From contig NZ_JABFCS010000001.1 of NCBI RefSeq assembly GCF_013087525.1, forward strand, positions 868,001 to 932,000: 64,000 nt of DNA, given 5' to 3'. The notes beneath the pieces were generated by a model that ran no database searches, was not told where the DNA came from, and saw nothing but the letters and a program-made list of their open reading frames with translations. Shown here piece by piece: positions 10,219 through 20,442 of the stretch. Made by a program: the position numbers and the translations under genes. Each line of letters begins with the position of its first letter. Position 1 is the stretch's first letter. The stretch comes from Ramlibacter montanisoli (GTDB lineage: Bacteria; Pseudomonadota; Gammaproteobacteria; Burkholderiales; Burkholderiaceae_C).

Positions 10219-12228
10219 TTACTGCAGGCCGGCCGGCAGGCCGCCGGCCAGCCCGGCACCGTTGAGGCCGAGGCCGTTGAGGCCCGCGCCCAGGCCGCCC
10301 AGCATGTCGCGCGCGATCTGCGGCATCTCGATCGGCCGGCTGGTCATGGTCGGCGCCTCGATCGGCTGCGAGTACTGCTCGATGCTCTGGTCCTGCACGC
10401 CGCCCACCGCCAGCCACTGCTCGCAGGCGTTGACCAGGTCCCAGTCGCTCGGATCCACGGTGGGGTTGGCGCCGCCGCTGGTGGCCCGCAGTTGCGGGTT
10501 GACGATTTGCTCGATCTGGATCACCGGGCCCGAGATGTTGGACAGGCGCTGCACGTTGTTGGCGATCCAGCGGATGATGATCGCGCCGGCGCGGCTCTGC
10601 GTGCGGTGGCGGTGCGTGTTGCGGGCGCCGCCCAGGTAGTTCACGTTCACCTGGTCGATCACCTGCCACATGTCGCGCGCGCCGAAGGCATTGCGCAGCT
10701 CCGGGTTCTGCAGGATGTCGCGGAACTCCAGGATGCTCTGCTGCAGCTCGGTCGCCGCGAAGTAGGCGATGCCGTAGCCGTTGCGCGAGAGGTTGGTGCC
10801 CAGGTCGCGCGCCGACTTGCGCACCTGCTCCTGCGACACCGCCATCGGGATGGTGTTGCGCAGCATGCGTTCCACCGTGAGCTGGCGCGCGAAGCTGGAA
10901 ACCGCCGAGACGAAACGCAGCCAAAGTTCGTTGAAGTCGCGGTTGGGCTCGTTGGCCGGGTTGCCGCCGGGCGCGCCGAACACGCGCATGTAGAGGTCGC
11001 GCCGCTCGGACTCGGTGATGCGCTCGGCCGCCTTCTTGTAGTAGTTGAACAGGTAGTCGCCCACCGAGCCGCGGCCCAGCGGCAGCAGGCCCTGGCGGAA
11101 CAGCTCCACGATCCGCTCGACCACCTGGAACATGCGCATCTCCTCCAGCTGGTAGGTGAAGTAGATGGCCTGCACCGCATGCAGGTTCTCGGTGACGATC
11201 TCGACGTCCACCGATTCCTCCAGGTCGGGCAGCATGATCTCCAGCGCGGACGGCGGCGCGCCGTCCACCACGCCGGTCTGCATGTTGTAGGCGCTCTCCA
11301 GCCGGCTGCTGATCCAGGGATCGTTGGCGGTGACGCCCTCGCGCACCAGCTTGCGCACGACGGCGGCGATGTTGCGCGCCGACAGCACGAAGGCGCTGGG
11401 CGGCGCCGGCTGCGCCGCGGACGCGGCGGCGGCACCGACCATCAGGGGCTGGATGGCCACCGGCGGCCGGATCACCTTCAGGATGTCCGGGTTCACCAGC
11501 TTCTTGTCGATCTGGCTTTGCACCGTCACGCCGAAGTTCTTCTCGAACTTCTCGTAGGCCGCGTTGAACAGGGCCTGGTTCTGCCGGTACTCGCCCTGGG
11601 CGGCGGCGACCCGCTTGACGAAGTCGGGCGCCGTCGGCAGCGTGAGGTTGTCCAGCGCCAGCAGGCCGCACACGAACGCGATCTCCTGCTCCAGCGGGCC
11701 GAGGGTCGTGCCGGGCGTCACGTCGTACTGCGAGCCGAACAGGCCGTGCTTGAGGAGGTAGTCCTTGCCGGTGCGCAGTGCCTCCCAGGGCTTGCGCGCC
11801 ACGACGGCGGCGACGCCCTGGTAGAAGGGATCGACCGGCTCGTCGCTGGCCAGCATGGCGCGGTACTTCGCCTGTTCCGCCTGCTGCTCGGTGGTCAGGC
11901 CGCCGCTGGTGGCGGCGGTGCGTTGCAGCGCGTCCAGCCGGTCCAGCCTGGATTGCAGCTTTTGCCGCTCTTGCAGTTCGCGCTGGCTCAGATCGATCAA
12001 CAGGATGGGTGACATGGTCCGACCTCCAGGTGTGTTGGCGAGGTTCAAGGGGTTGGGAATCCCACCGGGAGGTGGAGGGTTCGCGGCGACGGAAGGGCCC
12101 GCCGCAGGCCCGGGTGACTTGACGCGGATCGGCGGCACGGTCTGGGCGGGCGCCGGGTTGGCGGGGTGCGCCGGCTTGCCGCCCTTGCGGCCGCCCTTGC
12201 TGCCGGTACTGGTGTGGCGTGTGACCAT
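10219..12228 (-). CDS. Family-2 protein, long copy (unknown function)
   Basis: A 669-residue soluble protein. Residues 1-70 are a basic then Pro/Ala-rich disordered leader (GSKGGRKGGKP). A coiled-coil-like stretch near 80-125 (LSQRELQERQKLQSRLDRLDALQR) follows. Residues about 345-555 are all-helical and are shared with the short gene at 5713-6565: ERITESERRDLYMRVF, KSARDLGTNLSRNGYGIAYFAA, NAFGARDMWQVIDQV, QSRAGAIIIRWIAN. The C-terminus is a Gly/Leu/Asn-rich low-complexity tail (LGGLGAGLNGLGLNGAGLAGGL). The start at 12228 is supported by AGGAAGGAAG upstream; further upstream reading overlaps the subtilase gene. No known domain was recognised. The combination of basic leader, helical body and glycine tail is compatible with a structural or scaffold role. 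Confidence 0.72.
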   Translation of the reverse strand: MVTRHTSTGSKGGRKGGKPAHPANPAPAQTVPPIRVKSPGPAAGPSVAANPPPPGGIPNPLNLANTPGGRTMSPILLIDLSQRELQERQKLQSRLDRLDALQRTAATSGGLTTEQQAEQAKYRAMLASDEPVDPFYQGVAAVVARKPWEALRTGKDYLLKHGLFGSQYDVTPGTTLGPLEQEIAFVCGLLALDNLTLPTAPDFVKRVAAAQGEYRQNQALFNAAYEKFEKNFGVTVQSQIDKKLVNPDILKVIRPPVAIQPLMVGAAAASAAQPAPPSAFVLSARNIAAVVRKLVREGVTANDPWISSRLESAYNMQTGVVDGAPPSALEIMLPDLEESVDVEIVTENLHAVQAIYFTYQLEEMRMFQVVERIVELFRQGLLPLGRGSVGDYLFNYYKKAAERITESERRDLYMRVFGAPGGNPANEPNRDFNELWLRFVSAVSSFARQLTVERMLRNTIPMAVSQEQVRKSARDLGTNLSRNGYGIAYFAATELQQSILEFRDILQNPELRNAFGARDMWQVIDQVNVNYLGGARNTHRHRTQSRAGAIIIRWIANNVQRLSNISGPVIQIEQIVNPQLRATSGGANPTVDPSDWDLVNACEQWLAVGGVQDQSIEQYSQPIEAPTMTSRPIEMPQIARDMLGGLGAGLNGLGLNGAGLAGGLPAGLQ

Positions 12229-12241
12229 GATGTCTTCCTTC

Positions 12242-13627
12242 CTAGGTTGGGGCGACGAGCGCCGCATCGATGCGTTGATCCAGCAGGGCGAGGGCCGCCG
12301 CGGCGTCCAGCACGCCGGCGCCGCAGCCATCGCTGGCGCGCCCGGCGCCGAAGGGCCGCACGCTTTCGACCAGGATGTCGCGCGCGCTCTGCGGATCCAG
12401 CGGCCAGGCGCGCGCCTCGGCGTGCGCCGCCAGCAGCGCGCAGGCCGCGGAGACGAAGGGGGCGGCGAAGCTCGTGCCGCTGACGCAGGCGTAGCCGGCC
12501 AGGCCGCAGGTCCAGATGTCGCGCCCCGGCGCGCACAGCGCCACGTGCGCGCCGCGCGTGCTGAACGAGGCGGGCGAACCGTCGTCCTCCACGGCGCCGA
12601 CGGCGATCACGCCCTCGTGCGCGGCCGGGTAGTAGCGTTCGGCCAGGCCGGAGTTGCCGCTGGCTGCCACCAGCAGCACGCCGCGCGCCAGCGCGTAGCG
12701 CACCACTTCTTCGTGCGGCCGCGGGTCGTCGGCGACCAGCGCGGATTCCGGCGTGCCGAAGCTCATGTTGATCACGCGCACGCCCAGGTCGATCAGGCGC
12801 TTCATGCCGGCGTCGATGTTGGCCAGCGCGCCGATGCCCACGCGCTTGCCGCCCTGCAGCGCGGCGCCCAGCACGCGCACCGGCGTTAGGCCGCACAGGC
12901 CCGCGCCGCCCGCAGGCAGGCCGGCGCCGTTGGCGCGCAGGATGCCGGCGCAGGCCGAGCCGTGGCCCACCTCGTCGTCGGGTTGTTCGTCGCGGCCGGT
13001 GTTGTCGCCCACCAGCGTGAGGTCGCCCACCGTCGCCGCGTCCAGGTCCACCGTGTCGAAGCCGCGGCGCAGGCGCCGGCTCAGCTCCAGGTGGCCCGCC
13101 ACCACGCCGGTGTCGGCCAGGCCCACCACCACGGAAGGATCGCCACGCTGCAGCGCGAGCGCCTGCGGCAGCCGCACCATGGCGCGCGGCCGGCGGGCGG
13201 CGACCGGGTCGATCTCTCGCAGGGCGCGCGCGGGCGCATCGAAGGGCGTGGCGCACAGGCGGTCCGGCTGCACGCGTTCGACCACGGGCAGTTGCTGCAG
13301 GGCCCGCAGCAGGGTGGGCAGGCCGGCGTCGCGCGCGATCTCGATGCGCAGCACGCGGGCCACGCCGCTCAATTGCTCGGCGTCGTCGAAGCGGCGCGCG
13401 CCGGGCACGCCGGGGCGCTGCAGGCGCGTGATGCGCGCGCTGTGCAGGCGAACGGTGCGGGCGGAGCCGCCGTGGTGCGCCAGCAGGCGGTCGAGCGGCC
13501 CGCCGTCGATGCGGGCGGCCATGGGCTGGCCTTCCTGGCGCACTTCGCGCAGGCTGGGCAGGTGCTCGGGCAGCTCGCCCAGCCGGATGGTGAGCAGCAG
13601 CCGGCGCGGGGCATGCAGCGCGTTCAT
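12242..13627 (-). CDS. Subtilisin-like serine protease (S8), no signal peptide
   Basis: A 461-residue protein. The catalytic triad is clear: Asp172 in GLADTGV, His222 in GHGSACAG, Ser386 in SGTSFAAP, with the oxyanion Asn325 in AASGNSG. Residues 1-150 are not a classical inhibitor propeptide that I recognise. They include a beta-rich N-terminus (RRLLLTIRLGELPEHL) and a RVLRIEIARDAGLPTLLRAL segment, and may act as a fold-aid or targeting domain. There is no signal peptide, so the protease probably acts inside the cell or leaves with the rest of the system. The start is fixed by a four-base ATGA overlap with the upstream gene. The next gene starts 13 bases after the stop. A maturation protease for the operon's own products is a reasonable idea but unproven. 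Confidence 0.85.
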   Translation of the reverse strand: MNALHAPRRLLLTIRLGELPEHLPSLREVRQEGQPMAARIDGGPLDRLLAHHGGSARTVRLHSARITRLQRPGVPGARRFDDAEQLSGVARVLRIEIARDAGLPTLLRALQQLPVVERVQPDRLCATPFDAPARALREIDPVAARRPRAMVRLPQALALQRGDPSVVVGLADTGVVAGHLELSRRLRRGFDTVDLDAATVGDLTLVGDNTGRDEQPDDEVGHGSACAGILRANGAGLPAGGAGLCGLTPVRVLGAALQGGKRVGIGALANIDAGMKRLIDLGVRVINMSFGTPESALVADDPRPHEEVVRYALARGVLLVAASGNSGLAERYYPAAHEGVIAVGAVEDDGSPASFSTRGAHVALCAPGRDIWTCGLAGYACVSGTSFAAPFVSAACALLAAHAEARAWPLDPQSARDILVESVRPFGAGRASDGCGAGVLDAAAALALLDQRIDAALVAPT

Positions 13628-14424
13628 GCCGCCTTCCTTTCCGCGCCCTCGGCCCAGCGGCCGATGCGGCCTGCGGCCAGCGGCACGTGGGCCACCTCGC
13701 CCTCGCCGAAATCGATCTCCGCGTCCAGGCCCATCTGCGTGGCATGCGGCGCCAGCACCAGGCGGCCGTCGTGCGCTTCCAGCACCGGCACGTCCTCGCC
13801 GGCGGCGCGCACGAAGGGGATGCGGCCGGCGCGCAAACCCGGCGCCTGCAGGTGCACGCGCGCGTTGCGGCCGAAGCGGCCTTCCTGGCCCGGCGCCTCC
13901 ACCTGCGTCACGCGCGGCGCGGCGGCGGCCAGCAGGGCCTGCTGCAGCCGGTTGACGGGCATGCGGGCGATGCGGGCGACCACGTCGGTGCCGGCGGTCT
14001 TGCGCAGGTCGGACAGCTGCTCCACGGTGCGTACGCCGATGCGTTCCAGGCGGCGCTGGTCCTCTTCGCTGATCTGGCCCTTGAGCGCCTCGCGCAGGCT
14101 GAACTGCGGCTCCTCCGCCTTGAAGTCCACCGCGTTCTCTTCCACCATCGAGCGCGTCACGGTGGTCAGCGTCAGCTTGATGGTGCTGGCCTCGGTGTCG
14201 CCCGGGCTGGAGGGGCGCACGAACACGTCGTCGTCGATCATCTGCACGAAGGCGCGCAGGTCCAGCGACACGTCCTTCACCGCGAAGGTCAGGGGCAGGC
14301 GGGCCACGCGCGCCTTGAGCGCCATCGCCGCCTGCGCCTTGTCCAGCTGCTCGGTGAGCGACTGGATCAGGACGTCGAAGGGCACGCCCGCGTCCTGCAC
14401 GAAGCCCTGCACGGAATTGGTCAT
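13624..14424 (-). CDS. Unknown protein with a helix-hairpin-helix-like segment
   Basis: A 266-residue protein. The N-terminal half is beta-rich after a helix (SLTEQLDKAQAAMALKARVA, then LPLTFAVKDVSLDLRAFVQMI). Residues about 122-166 read RRLERIGVRTVEQLSDLRK, then IARMPVNRLQQALLAA, a pattern typical of helix-hairpin-helix or SAM-like units. The C-terminal part (170-260) is again beta-rich with DVPVLEAHDGRLVLAPH. It overlaps both neighbours by ATGA junctions, so it is tightly coupled to the 83-residue gene and the subtilase. No enzyme motif is visible. Function unknown. Confidence 0.65.
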   Translation of the reverse strand: MTNSVQGFVQDAGVPFDVLIQSLTEQLDKAQAAMALKARVARLPLTFAVKDVSLDLRAFVQMIDDDVFVRPSSPGDTEASTIKLTLTTVTRSMVEENAVDFKAEEPQFSLREALKGQISEEDQRRLERIGVRTVEQLSDLRKTAGTDVVARIARMPVNRLQQALLAAAAPRVTQVEAPGQEGRFGRNARVHLQAPGLRAGRIPFVRAAGEDVPVLEAHDGRLVLAPHATQMGLDAEIDFGEGEVAHVPLAAGRIGRWAEGAERKAA

Positions 14425-14672
14425 GGCAGGGCCTCCGTCGGCAGCTGCTGCCAGACCAGCGAAAGGCGGCAGGACTGCTGGTGCCAGCCGGCGTCGGCGT
14501 ACGAGCGCGCGACATCGGCCAGCAGCACGCAACCGCCGTCCTTCAGCGTGAGCGCCGTGTCCACCGGCAGCGTCATCTCGGCCTGCGTGACCTGCACGCC
14601 GGCGCGTTGGGCGGCGCCCTGCAGGCCGTTGTGCAGGTCCATCAGGACATCGGAGAGGTTGCGCAACATCAC
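14421..14672 (-). CDS. Small unknown operon protein
   Basis: An 83-residue protein, MMLRNLSDVLMDLHNGL at the start, with beta-like AEMTLPVDTALTLKDGGCVLLAD and a final strand RLSLVWQQL. It has no membrane segment or signal peptide. It overlaps the family-1 gene upstream (14669-14672) and the 266-residue gene downstream by four bases each, which is good evidence that it is translated. Its alternation of helix then strands recalls the N-terminal part of the 266-residue protein, but I cannot claim homology. Confidence 0.6.
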   Translation of the reverse strand: MMLRNLSDVLMDLHNGLQGAAQRAGVQVTQAEMTLPVDTALTLKDGGCVLLADVARSYADAGWHQQSCRLSLVWQQLPTEALP

Positions 14673-15634
14673 GCACCTCCCTGCTGCGGGCCGGGCTGCG
14701 CCGGGGCGGCGGGCGCGGCAGGTGCTGGCAGCGGCGCCGCGCTGCGGGCGACCGCGGAATTGCGCTGCACCAAGGCGATCTTGGCGGCGTCGGCCAGCCG
14801 GTCCAGCGGCAAGGTCTCGCTGACGAAATTCAGGCGCACCTCGCCGAACAGGTCGGCGCGCAGGCTGGTGTCGCTCTGCGCGTTCACGCCCAGCGTGGAC
14901 ACCATGGTCGAACTCGCGCCGCTGTAGCTCAGGGCGCCGCGCTCGCCCCAGTCGGCCACGCTCTTGGGGTCGCTGCCGGTGGCGTAGCCGACCTTGGCGG
15001 CCTCGTTGGCGCTGGCGCGGAACATCACCTTGGCGGTGATCGAGCCGTCCTTCACCGCGACCCGGTTCATGCCCAGCATCACCATGGTGGCCAGCAGCTG
15101 CTGGCGCTCGGCGCCGACCCTGGTGCGCACCTGCGGCAGCACGCGTTCTTCCAGCAGTTCGCCGGTGAGCTCCTCGCCTTCGGCGCCGTACTCCGCCAGC
15201 CAGGCCGGCGCGAGTCCCTCGGCCGAAGGCGCCAGCAGCGGCTGCGGCTGGTCCGCGCTGGGCGGCATCACGCGCACTTCGCCCGGGTAGCGCTGCGCCA
15301 GCCAGTCGCGCGCCTGGTTGGGGGTGACGTTATCCTCGGTGAACTGGTCCACCGTCTTGGCCACCGCGCTGACCAGGCTGGAGTAGCTCTCCATCTGGCG
15401 GATCGAGGCATCGACGATCGCGTCGAAGGTGCCGTGCACCAGGCCGGCGACGAATCCGGGGAAGTCGATCTCGCTGACCAGCGCGCGGGTGCGCTGCGCC
15501 AGCGCGTCGGTGGCCGAGGGCTTGGGTGCGGGCGCCGGCGCGGCGGCGGCCGGCACCGGGTCGGCCAGCGCACGCACCCGCGCCGCGCCGTTGGCCAGCG
15601 GCGGGAAGATCGAGCGTGTGCGCGGCTGCGTCAT
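14669..15634 (-). CDS. Family-1 protein A (unknown function), short form
   Basis: A 321-residue copy of family 1 lacking the N-terminal helical module of the other copies. Instead it has an Ala/Pro linker (ADPVPAAAAPAPAPKPSAT). The core is well kept: IDFPGFVAGLVHGTFDAIVD near 55-74, ASIRQMESYSSLV, NQARDWLAQRYPGE, QQLLATMVMLGMNRVAVKDG near 178-197, GSITAKVMF, and GEVRLNFVSETLPLDRLAD near 264. The tail is Pro/Ala-rich. It starts 17 bases after the giant protease gene and ends overlapping the 83-residue gene. Of the four copies, this is the one closest to the promoter. Confidence 0.74.
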   Translation of the reverse strand: MTQPRTRSIFPPLANGAARVRALADPVPAAAAPAPAPKPSATDALAQRTRALVSEIDFPGFVAGLVHGTFDAIVDASIRQMESYSSLVSAVAKTVDQFTEDNVTPNQARDWLAQRYPGEVRVMPPSADQPQPLLAPSAEGLAPAWLAEYGAEGEELTGELLEERVLPQVRTRVGAERQQLLATMVMLGMNRVAVKDGSITAKVMFRASANEAAKVGYATGSDPKSVADWGERGALSYSGASSTMVSTLGVNAQSDTSLRADLFGEVRLNFVSETLPLDRLADAAKIALVQRNSAVARSAAPLPAPAAPAAPAQPGPQQGGA

Positions 15635-15651
15635 GGCGGGCTTTCAGTGCT

Positions 15652-18600
15652 TCACTGCCAGCTGCTGTCCAGGTCGTAGCGACCGTTGCCCACCAGGCGC
15701 AGCCGCGTGCGGGCCGTGACGTTGCCGCTGGGCGTGCCGCTGAAGTCCACGTCCACCGTGACCCGGAGCGCCGCCTGCGGGCTGGCGAGCCCGGGGATGG
15801 TTTCGGTTTCGTCCTCGATGGTCGCGGTGACGTTGACGTCGTAGGGCAGGTCGGCCGGCGTGCCGGCGCTGATGCGCACGTTGCCCACCGCGCCGCCGCC
15901 GGCGTCGAAGCGCACGGTGACGGGAAGGGGCACGGCGTCGCGGGCGATGCAGGGCCACTGGTCCAGGGCGATCGTGGTCGGAACCAGGCCGGCACCATCG
16001 CCGCGGCGGGATCGGGCAGCTTCACGCCATCGAGCTGGTCCAGCGCCCAGGTGGTGCGGCCACGGTTGCCGCGGGTGCGGCGCATGGTGGTGCCGGGAAC
16101 GCGCGAGGGCTCGATCGGCTCGTCCACCGGTGCCGTGTCTTCCAGGGCGAAGGCGCGGATCGATTGCGGCGGCGTCGCCAGCGCAGCGCGCGAGCTGGCG
16201 GTGGCACGGCGCACCGCGGCCTTGGCCAGTGCCTGGGCGGAAGCGGCCTGCGCGGGCAGGTGCAGCACGCGCCAGTTGCCGTAGTCGGCCTCGGCCATGT
16301 TGCCGAAGTCGGAGGCGAACTGCTGGAAGGGCAGCCAGTCGGCGTAGCCCTGGTTGGCGGGACGGAACTCGGTGGGGTCGTCGTCGAAGGTGACGCGGGT
16401 GTCCCAGGGATTGAGCAGCTTGACCTCGCAGCGCGCCGGGTCGTCGGTGTTGCCGCGCAGGCCGCTCACCACCACGGCATGCGGCATGCCCACGATCACC
16501 ACCCACAGCGGGCCGAAGTCGCGCAGCCAGGTCGCCCACTGCGCGGGTGAGAAGTACAGACTGGTGTTGGACGGCACGTCGATCGCGGTGAAGCCGTAGC
16601 GGTCGCGCACGGCCTGCAGCAGGTCCCAGCCGTAGCTGGTCATGAGCGAGCCGCCGACCTCGCCGGCCAGCGTCTCGGGCTCGTAGGACGCATTGCGGCG
16701 GAAGGACAGCAGCATCGCCATCGAGGCCGCCCAGCAGGCCAGCTTGTTCGGCTGCGGCACCAGCTGCACCGGGTACTCGATGCTCTCGGTGGCGAGCGCC
16801 TTGGCGCGTCGTCGCCTGGGCGCGCTGCTGCGGCCGGAACGGGCCGGCCGCTCGTTCGGCGCACGGACCTGCGATGCGGACAGCGCCAGCGCGAACGGCG
16901 CCGCCGTCGCGGGCGCGCGGCCCTGGGCACCGTCGGCATGCAGGATCTGCACGTCCACCACGCCGCCGCTTTCGGTCATGCGGCCTTCGTACAGCTGCAC
17001 GAACTCGTTGAAGGGCACGCGGATGCGCCCCGGCGTTCCCGGCCACGGGTCGTACAGGAACATCGTGGTGTCGCTGCCGTCGGGATTGCCGTTGCTTTCC
17101 ATGCCCACCAGCACGCGGGCATGGCCGCCGCCCTGCTTGTCCCAGTTCATGCCGACGTACATCGGGCCGTAGTCGGACAGCATCTGCCGGAAGGCTTCGA
17201 TGGTGTAGGAGGCCGGAGGCTCGGCCACCAGGCCCCAGGCGTCGGCCAGCGTGATGCGGTTGCTGGGTGGCAGGCCGTTGCGGTAGGCGTCGATCACCGG
17301 GACATGGCGCGCGATCTCCGAGTCGGCGATGCAGACGCGGTCGCGCCAGCCGACCACCATGGCCGCGGCGGCGGCCCAGCACGAGCTGTCGCTGCTTTGC
17401 GGCTGGTAGGGCGTGTCATCCCAGTGCAGCGAGAAGGACTGGCCGGACAGGGCCTGCGCCACGGTGCCGTGGCCGAAGAGGATGTCCACCACGCGCGGGT
17501 GGAAGCGCTCGCTGAAGGGCGTGGGCGCGCTGGCCGCACCGCCCTGGCCGTTGACGAACTCCACCACCTTGCGCTGGAAGCTTTGCCACAGGTGGTCGGC
17601 GCCGAAGAAGGCGATGCTCTCGCCGATGCCGTCGGTGGCGCGGTCGGCGCCGCGCGTGTAGATCACCGTGGCGCCGTCGGCGTCGGTGCGCACGCCGAAC
17701 TCGCGGTGGCCGCTGACCGGATGCGCGCCCGACCAGGGCGTGCGCACGGTGGTGAAGCGCCAGCGGCGCGCTTCGCGCAGGCTGCAGACCACCGCGGCGT
17801 TGTCCGGGCCGACGATGTCGATCTTGAACACGGTGCCGGTCGGCGCGGCCGAGGCCCACTTCAGGTCGTCGTCGCCGGTGGTGTAGGGGATGAACTCGCT
17901 GTTGTCGGTGTCCAGGAAGTCGTTGATGTGCAGGCGCACGTGTTCCAGAAGTTGCTCGTCGCTCCAGCCCGAGGGCAGCGAGGTGACGCGGATCTCGTAG
18001 CGATCGAGGTTGAGCGCGCCGATCGCCTCGGTCATGCGCTGCACGCTCATGTCGCGGCCGGCCAGGTAGCCGGGGATCCAGTCGGGCACGCTCCAGTTGA
18101 ACAGGTCCGCCCATTGCGGCGCGTAGCGCTGCGCCTGCTGCACGTCCTCGGGCCCGATGATCAGAGGACGCGCGCGCAGGGCAGGGCGCTCGGCGACGGC
18201 GGCGCGGCCGGGGACCGCCTGCGGCCGCGTGAGCAGCTTCGGCGGCGCCACGCGCGTGGCCAGCGCGAAGGCGCTGGCGCGGCCTTCGATCCAGTCGATC
18301 TTGTTGGGCGTGATGAAGCAGCCTCGGTTCAGGCCGGAAGCGGCCGGCTCGCCGGTGACGTGCACGGCGCAGACCAGCGCCTGCAGCGTGCCGCTGCTGC
18401 TGTCCAGGTGGTACACGGGCGAGCCGCTGTTGCCTTTCAGCGTGAGCAGCGGGTAGTCGAGCACTTCGAGGTTGCTCTGGCTGCTGGCATAGCCGCCGTG
18501 CAGGTGCTGCCGGTCGCCGTCGATGGCGTGGGTGAGCTGCGGCACGGTGACCGAGCGCTTGGCATAGCCGCACACCACGATCGGCAGCCGGTCCGAGGGC

Positions 18601-20423
18601 GTCGCGTTGAGGAAATGGAACCACTGGCCGTTGGGCGCGGCCAGCGACACGTTGTCGATCACGGCGAGGTCGTTTTCCCAGTTGCCGTCGCCGGTGTAGG
18701 GCGGCCGCGGGATCCGCCAGGAGGAACTCTGCACCGTGCACTCGCCGAAGGGCTTGTCGCTGCCGCTGCGCCCCGGGATGATGGTGACGCTGGACATGCC
18801 GTCCAGGTTGTGCGCGCAGGTGAGCACGCGGTTGGCGCCGATGTAGAAGCCGGTGCCGATGTAGCGCTTGCCGTCCGGGGCCGTCATGCGCAGCTGGCAG
18901 ATGGCCGAGTGCGGGAACTGCGTGGTGTCGGCCACGCCCATGAACCATTCCTCGCGCGCCAGGCTGAAGGCGTTGTCCTGGCAGGTGAGCGCCGTCATCG
19001 GATCGCTCTGGTCGTAGAAGGGCTCGATGATCTCCTGCGCGGTGGACCGCACCGAGCGGCCCAGGGCCTGGGCGGCCGCGGGCGCCGACTGCGCGGCCAG
19101 CGCCGCGGCCTCTTCTTCCACCATCGGCAGGTAGCGGTCCCAGTCCCACACGGCGTTGGGGCAGCTGGTGTGGGTGGTGCGTGTGTCGGCCTCGGCGTGG
19201 CCCAGCACGTGCGTGCGGTCGACAGGCAGCCCGAAGCACTGGCACAGGAAGGCGACCAGGCGGGCCGAGCCGCGGTACTGGTCCTCGGTGGGCACCAGGC
19301 CGCGCGTGTTGGCGACGTGCTCGATGCCGATGCTGTGGCCGTTGGCGCGGTTGGCGTGCCAGGCGACGTCGTTGTGGCGCACCATCTGCACCACCTCGCC
19401 GTCCTGGCCGACCACGTAGTGCGCGCTGACGTGGATGGGCTCGCCGCGGCGGTTGCGCTGGTTGGGGTTCTGGAACCAGCCGATGGTGCCGGTGATGCGC
19501 GTGCCGCCGTCGGTGATGTGGATGACGATCTGGCGGATCTCGCGCGGCGTGCGGCGGGCGCGGTAATTGGACGCATGCGCGGGTGCGAAGCGGCTGGCGC
19601 CGGGGTACTCCGGCTGCGGCGTGTCGAGGCCGCGCGCGCGCAGTTCCTGGGCGACGGCCAGCGCCGTGGCTTCGTCGTCGGGCACGGGCTCGTCGATGCC
19701 GCCGCCTTCCTCGGCGTCGGCGTGTTCCTCGAGCGCGTGCGAATGGCGGCCCAGGCCCTGCGCCGTGGTGGTCGGTGCGGTGGGTGTCGTGAGCTGGGGC
19801 GAAGGCGCGGTCGCGTCAGGTGCGGCGTTCGCGGGGAACTCGCCGAAGCCGTCGTCGTAGTTCGCGGGCGGCGTGGTGGCCGGCGTGGAGCCGTTCGGCC
19901 GGGTCTGGATGGGCGCGATCGCCGTCGCGGGCGCCGGCTGGGCGGCCGCGGGCTGCTGCCGCGCATCGCCACCCCAGTCGAGGCTGGCGTCGTGGCCCTC
20001 CGTCCCGCCGTAGCTGCGCGTGGTCGGCCGCAGCGCCAGGCGGCGCAGGCCGCGTTCGGTCAGGCCCGACAGGTTCACGTACATGTTGCCTTCGCTCGGC
20101 GCCTGCACGAAATCGGGCACGCCGCCGCTGGCTTCGCGGTAGGTGGCCAGGCCGAAGTACAGGCGCGGCTGGCCGGCGAAGTTGGCCAGCGCGTCCGGCG
20201 GCACCAGGTACACGGCTTCGCCGCGGCGGGCGCGGATCGCGCCGCCGGCGGAGCGGCTGGAGTGGAAGTTGCGCTGGTTGCGGCGGGCGCGGTTCTCGCT
20301 GCGGAACAGGGCGGGGTCGGTCGCCACCGCCACCTCGAACAAGGGGCTTTCGGTGCGCACGGTGAAGCCGAGCACGCTGAAGCGGTCGTCGATGTTCTCG
20401 CGGTTGGCCTGGATGCGGGGCAT
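15652..20423 (-). CDS. Multidomain amidase / trypsin-like / double papain-like protein; one frame break
   Basis: About 1590 residues in one chain. Residues 1-290 are unknown with a Pro/Thr/Ala linker. Residues 296-430 form an amidase_2/PGRP-type domain (IVIHITDGG with His302, DGEVVQMVRHNDVAWHA, VLGHAE with His409, Cys421 in HTSCPN as zinc ligands). Residues 500-720 form a trypsin-like V8-type protease: His538 in LTCAH, Asp585 in ENDLAVI, Ser666 in GNSGSP. Two papain-like domains follow: Cys1015 in SSCWAAAAAMV with His1101 and YDPW, and Cys1230 in LACWAASMAMLL with His1315 and LLNPWD. The C-terminal part is beta-rich (VNVTATIEDETETI). A base is missing near 15987, restoring ALVPTTIALDQW. There is no signal peptide. 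AGGAGAG precedes the ATG. All catalytic residues appear intact. Targets and role are unknown. Confidence 0.82.
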
Positions 20424-20442
20424 GGCGCTCTCCTGTGTTCGC

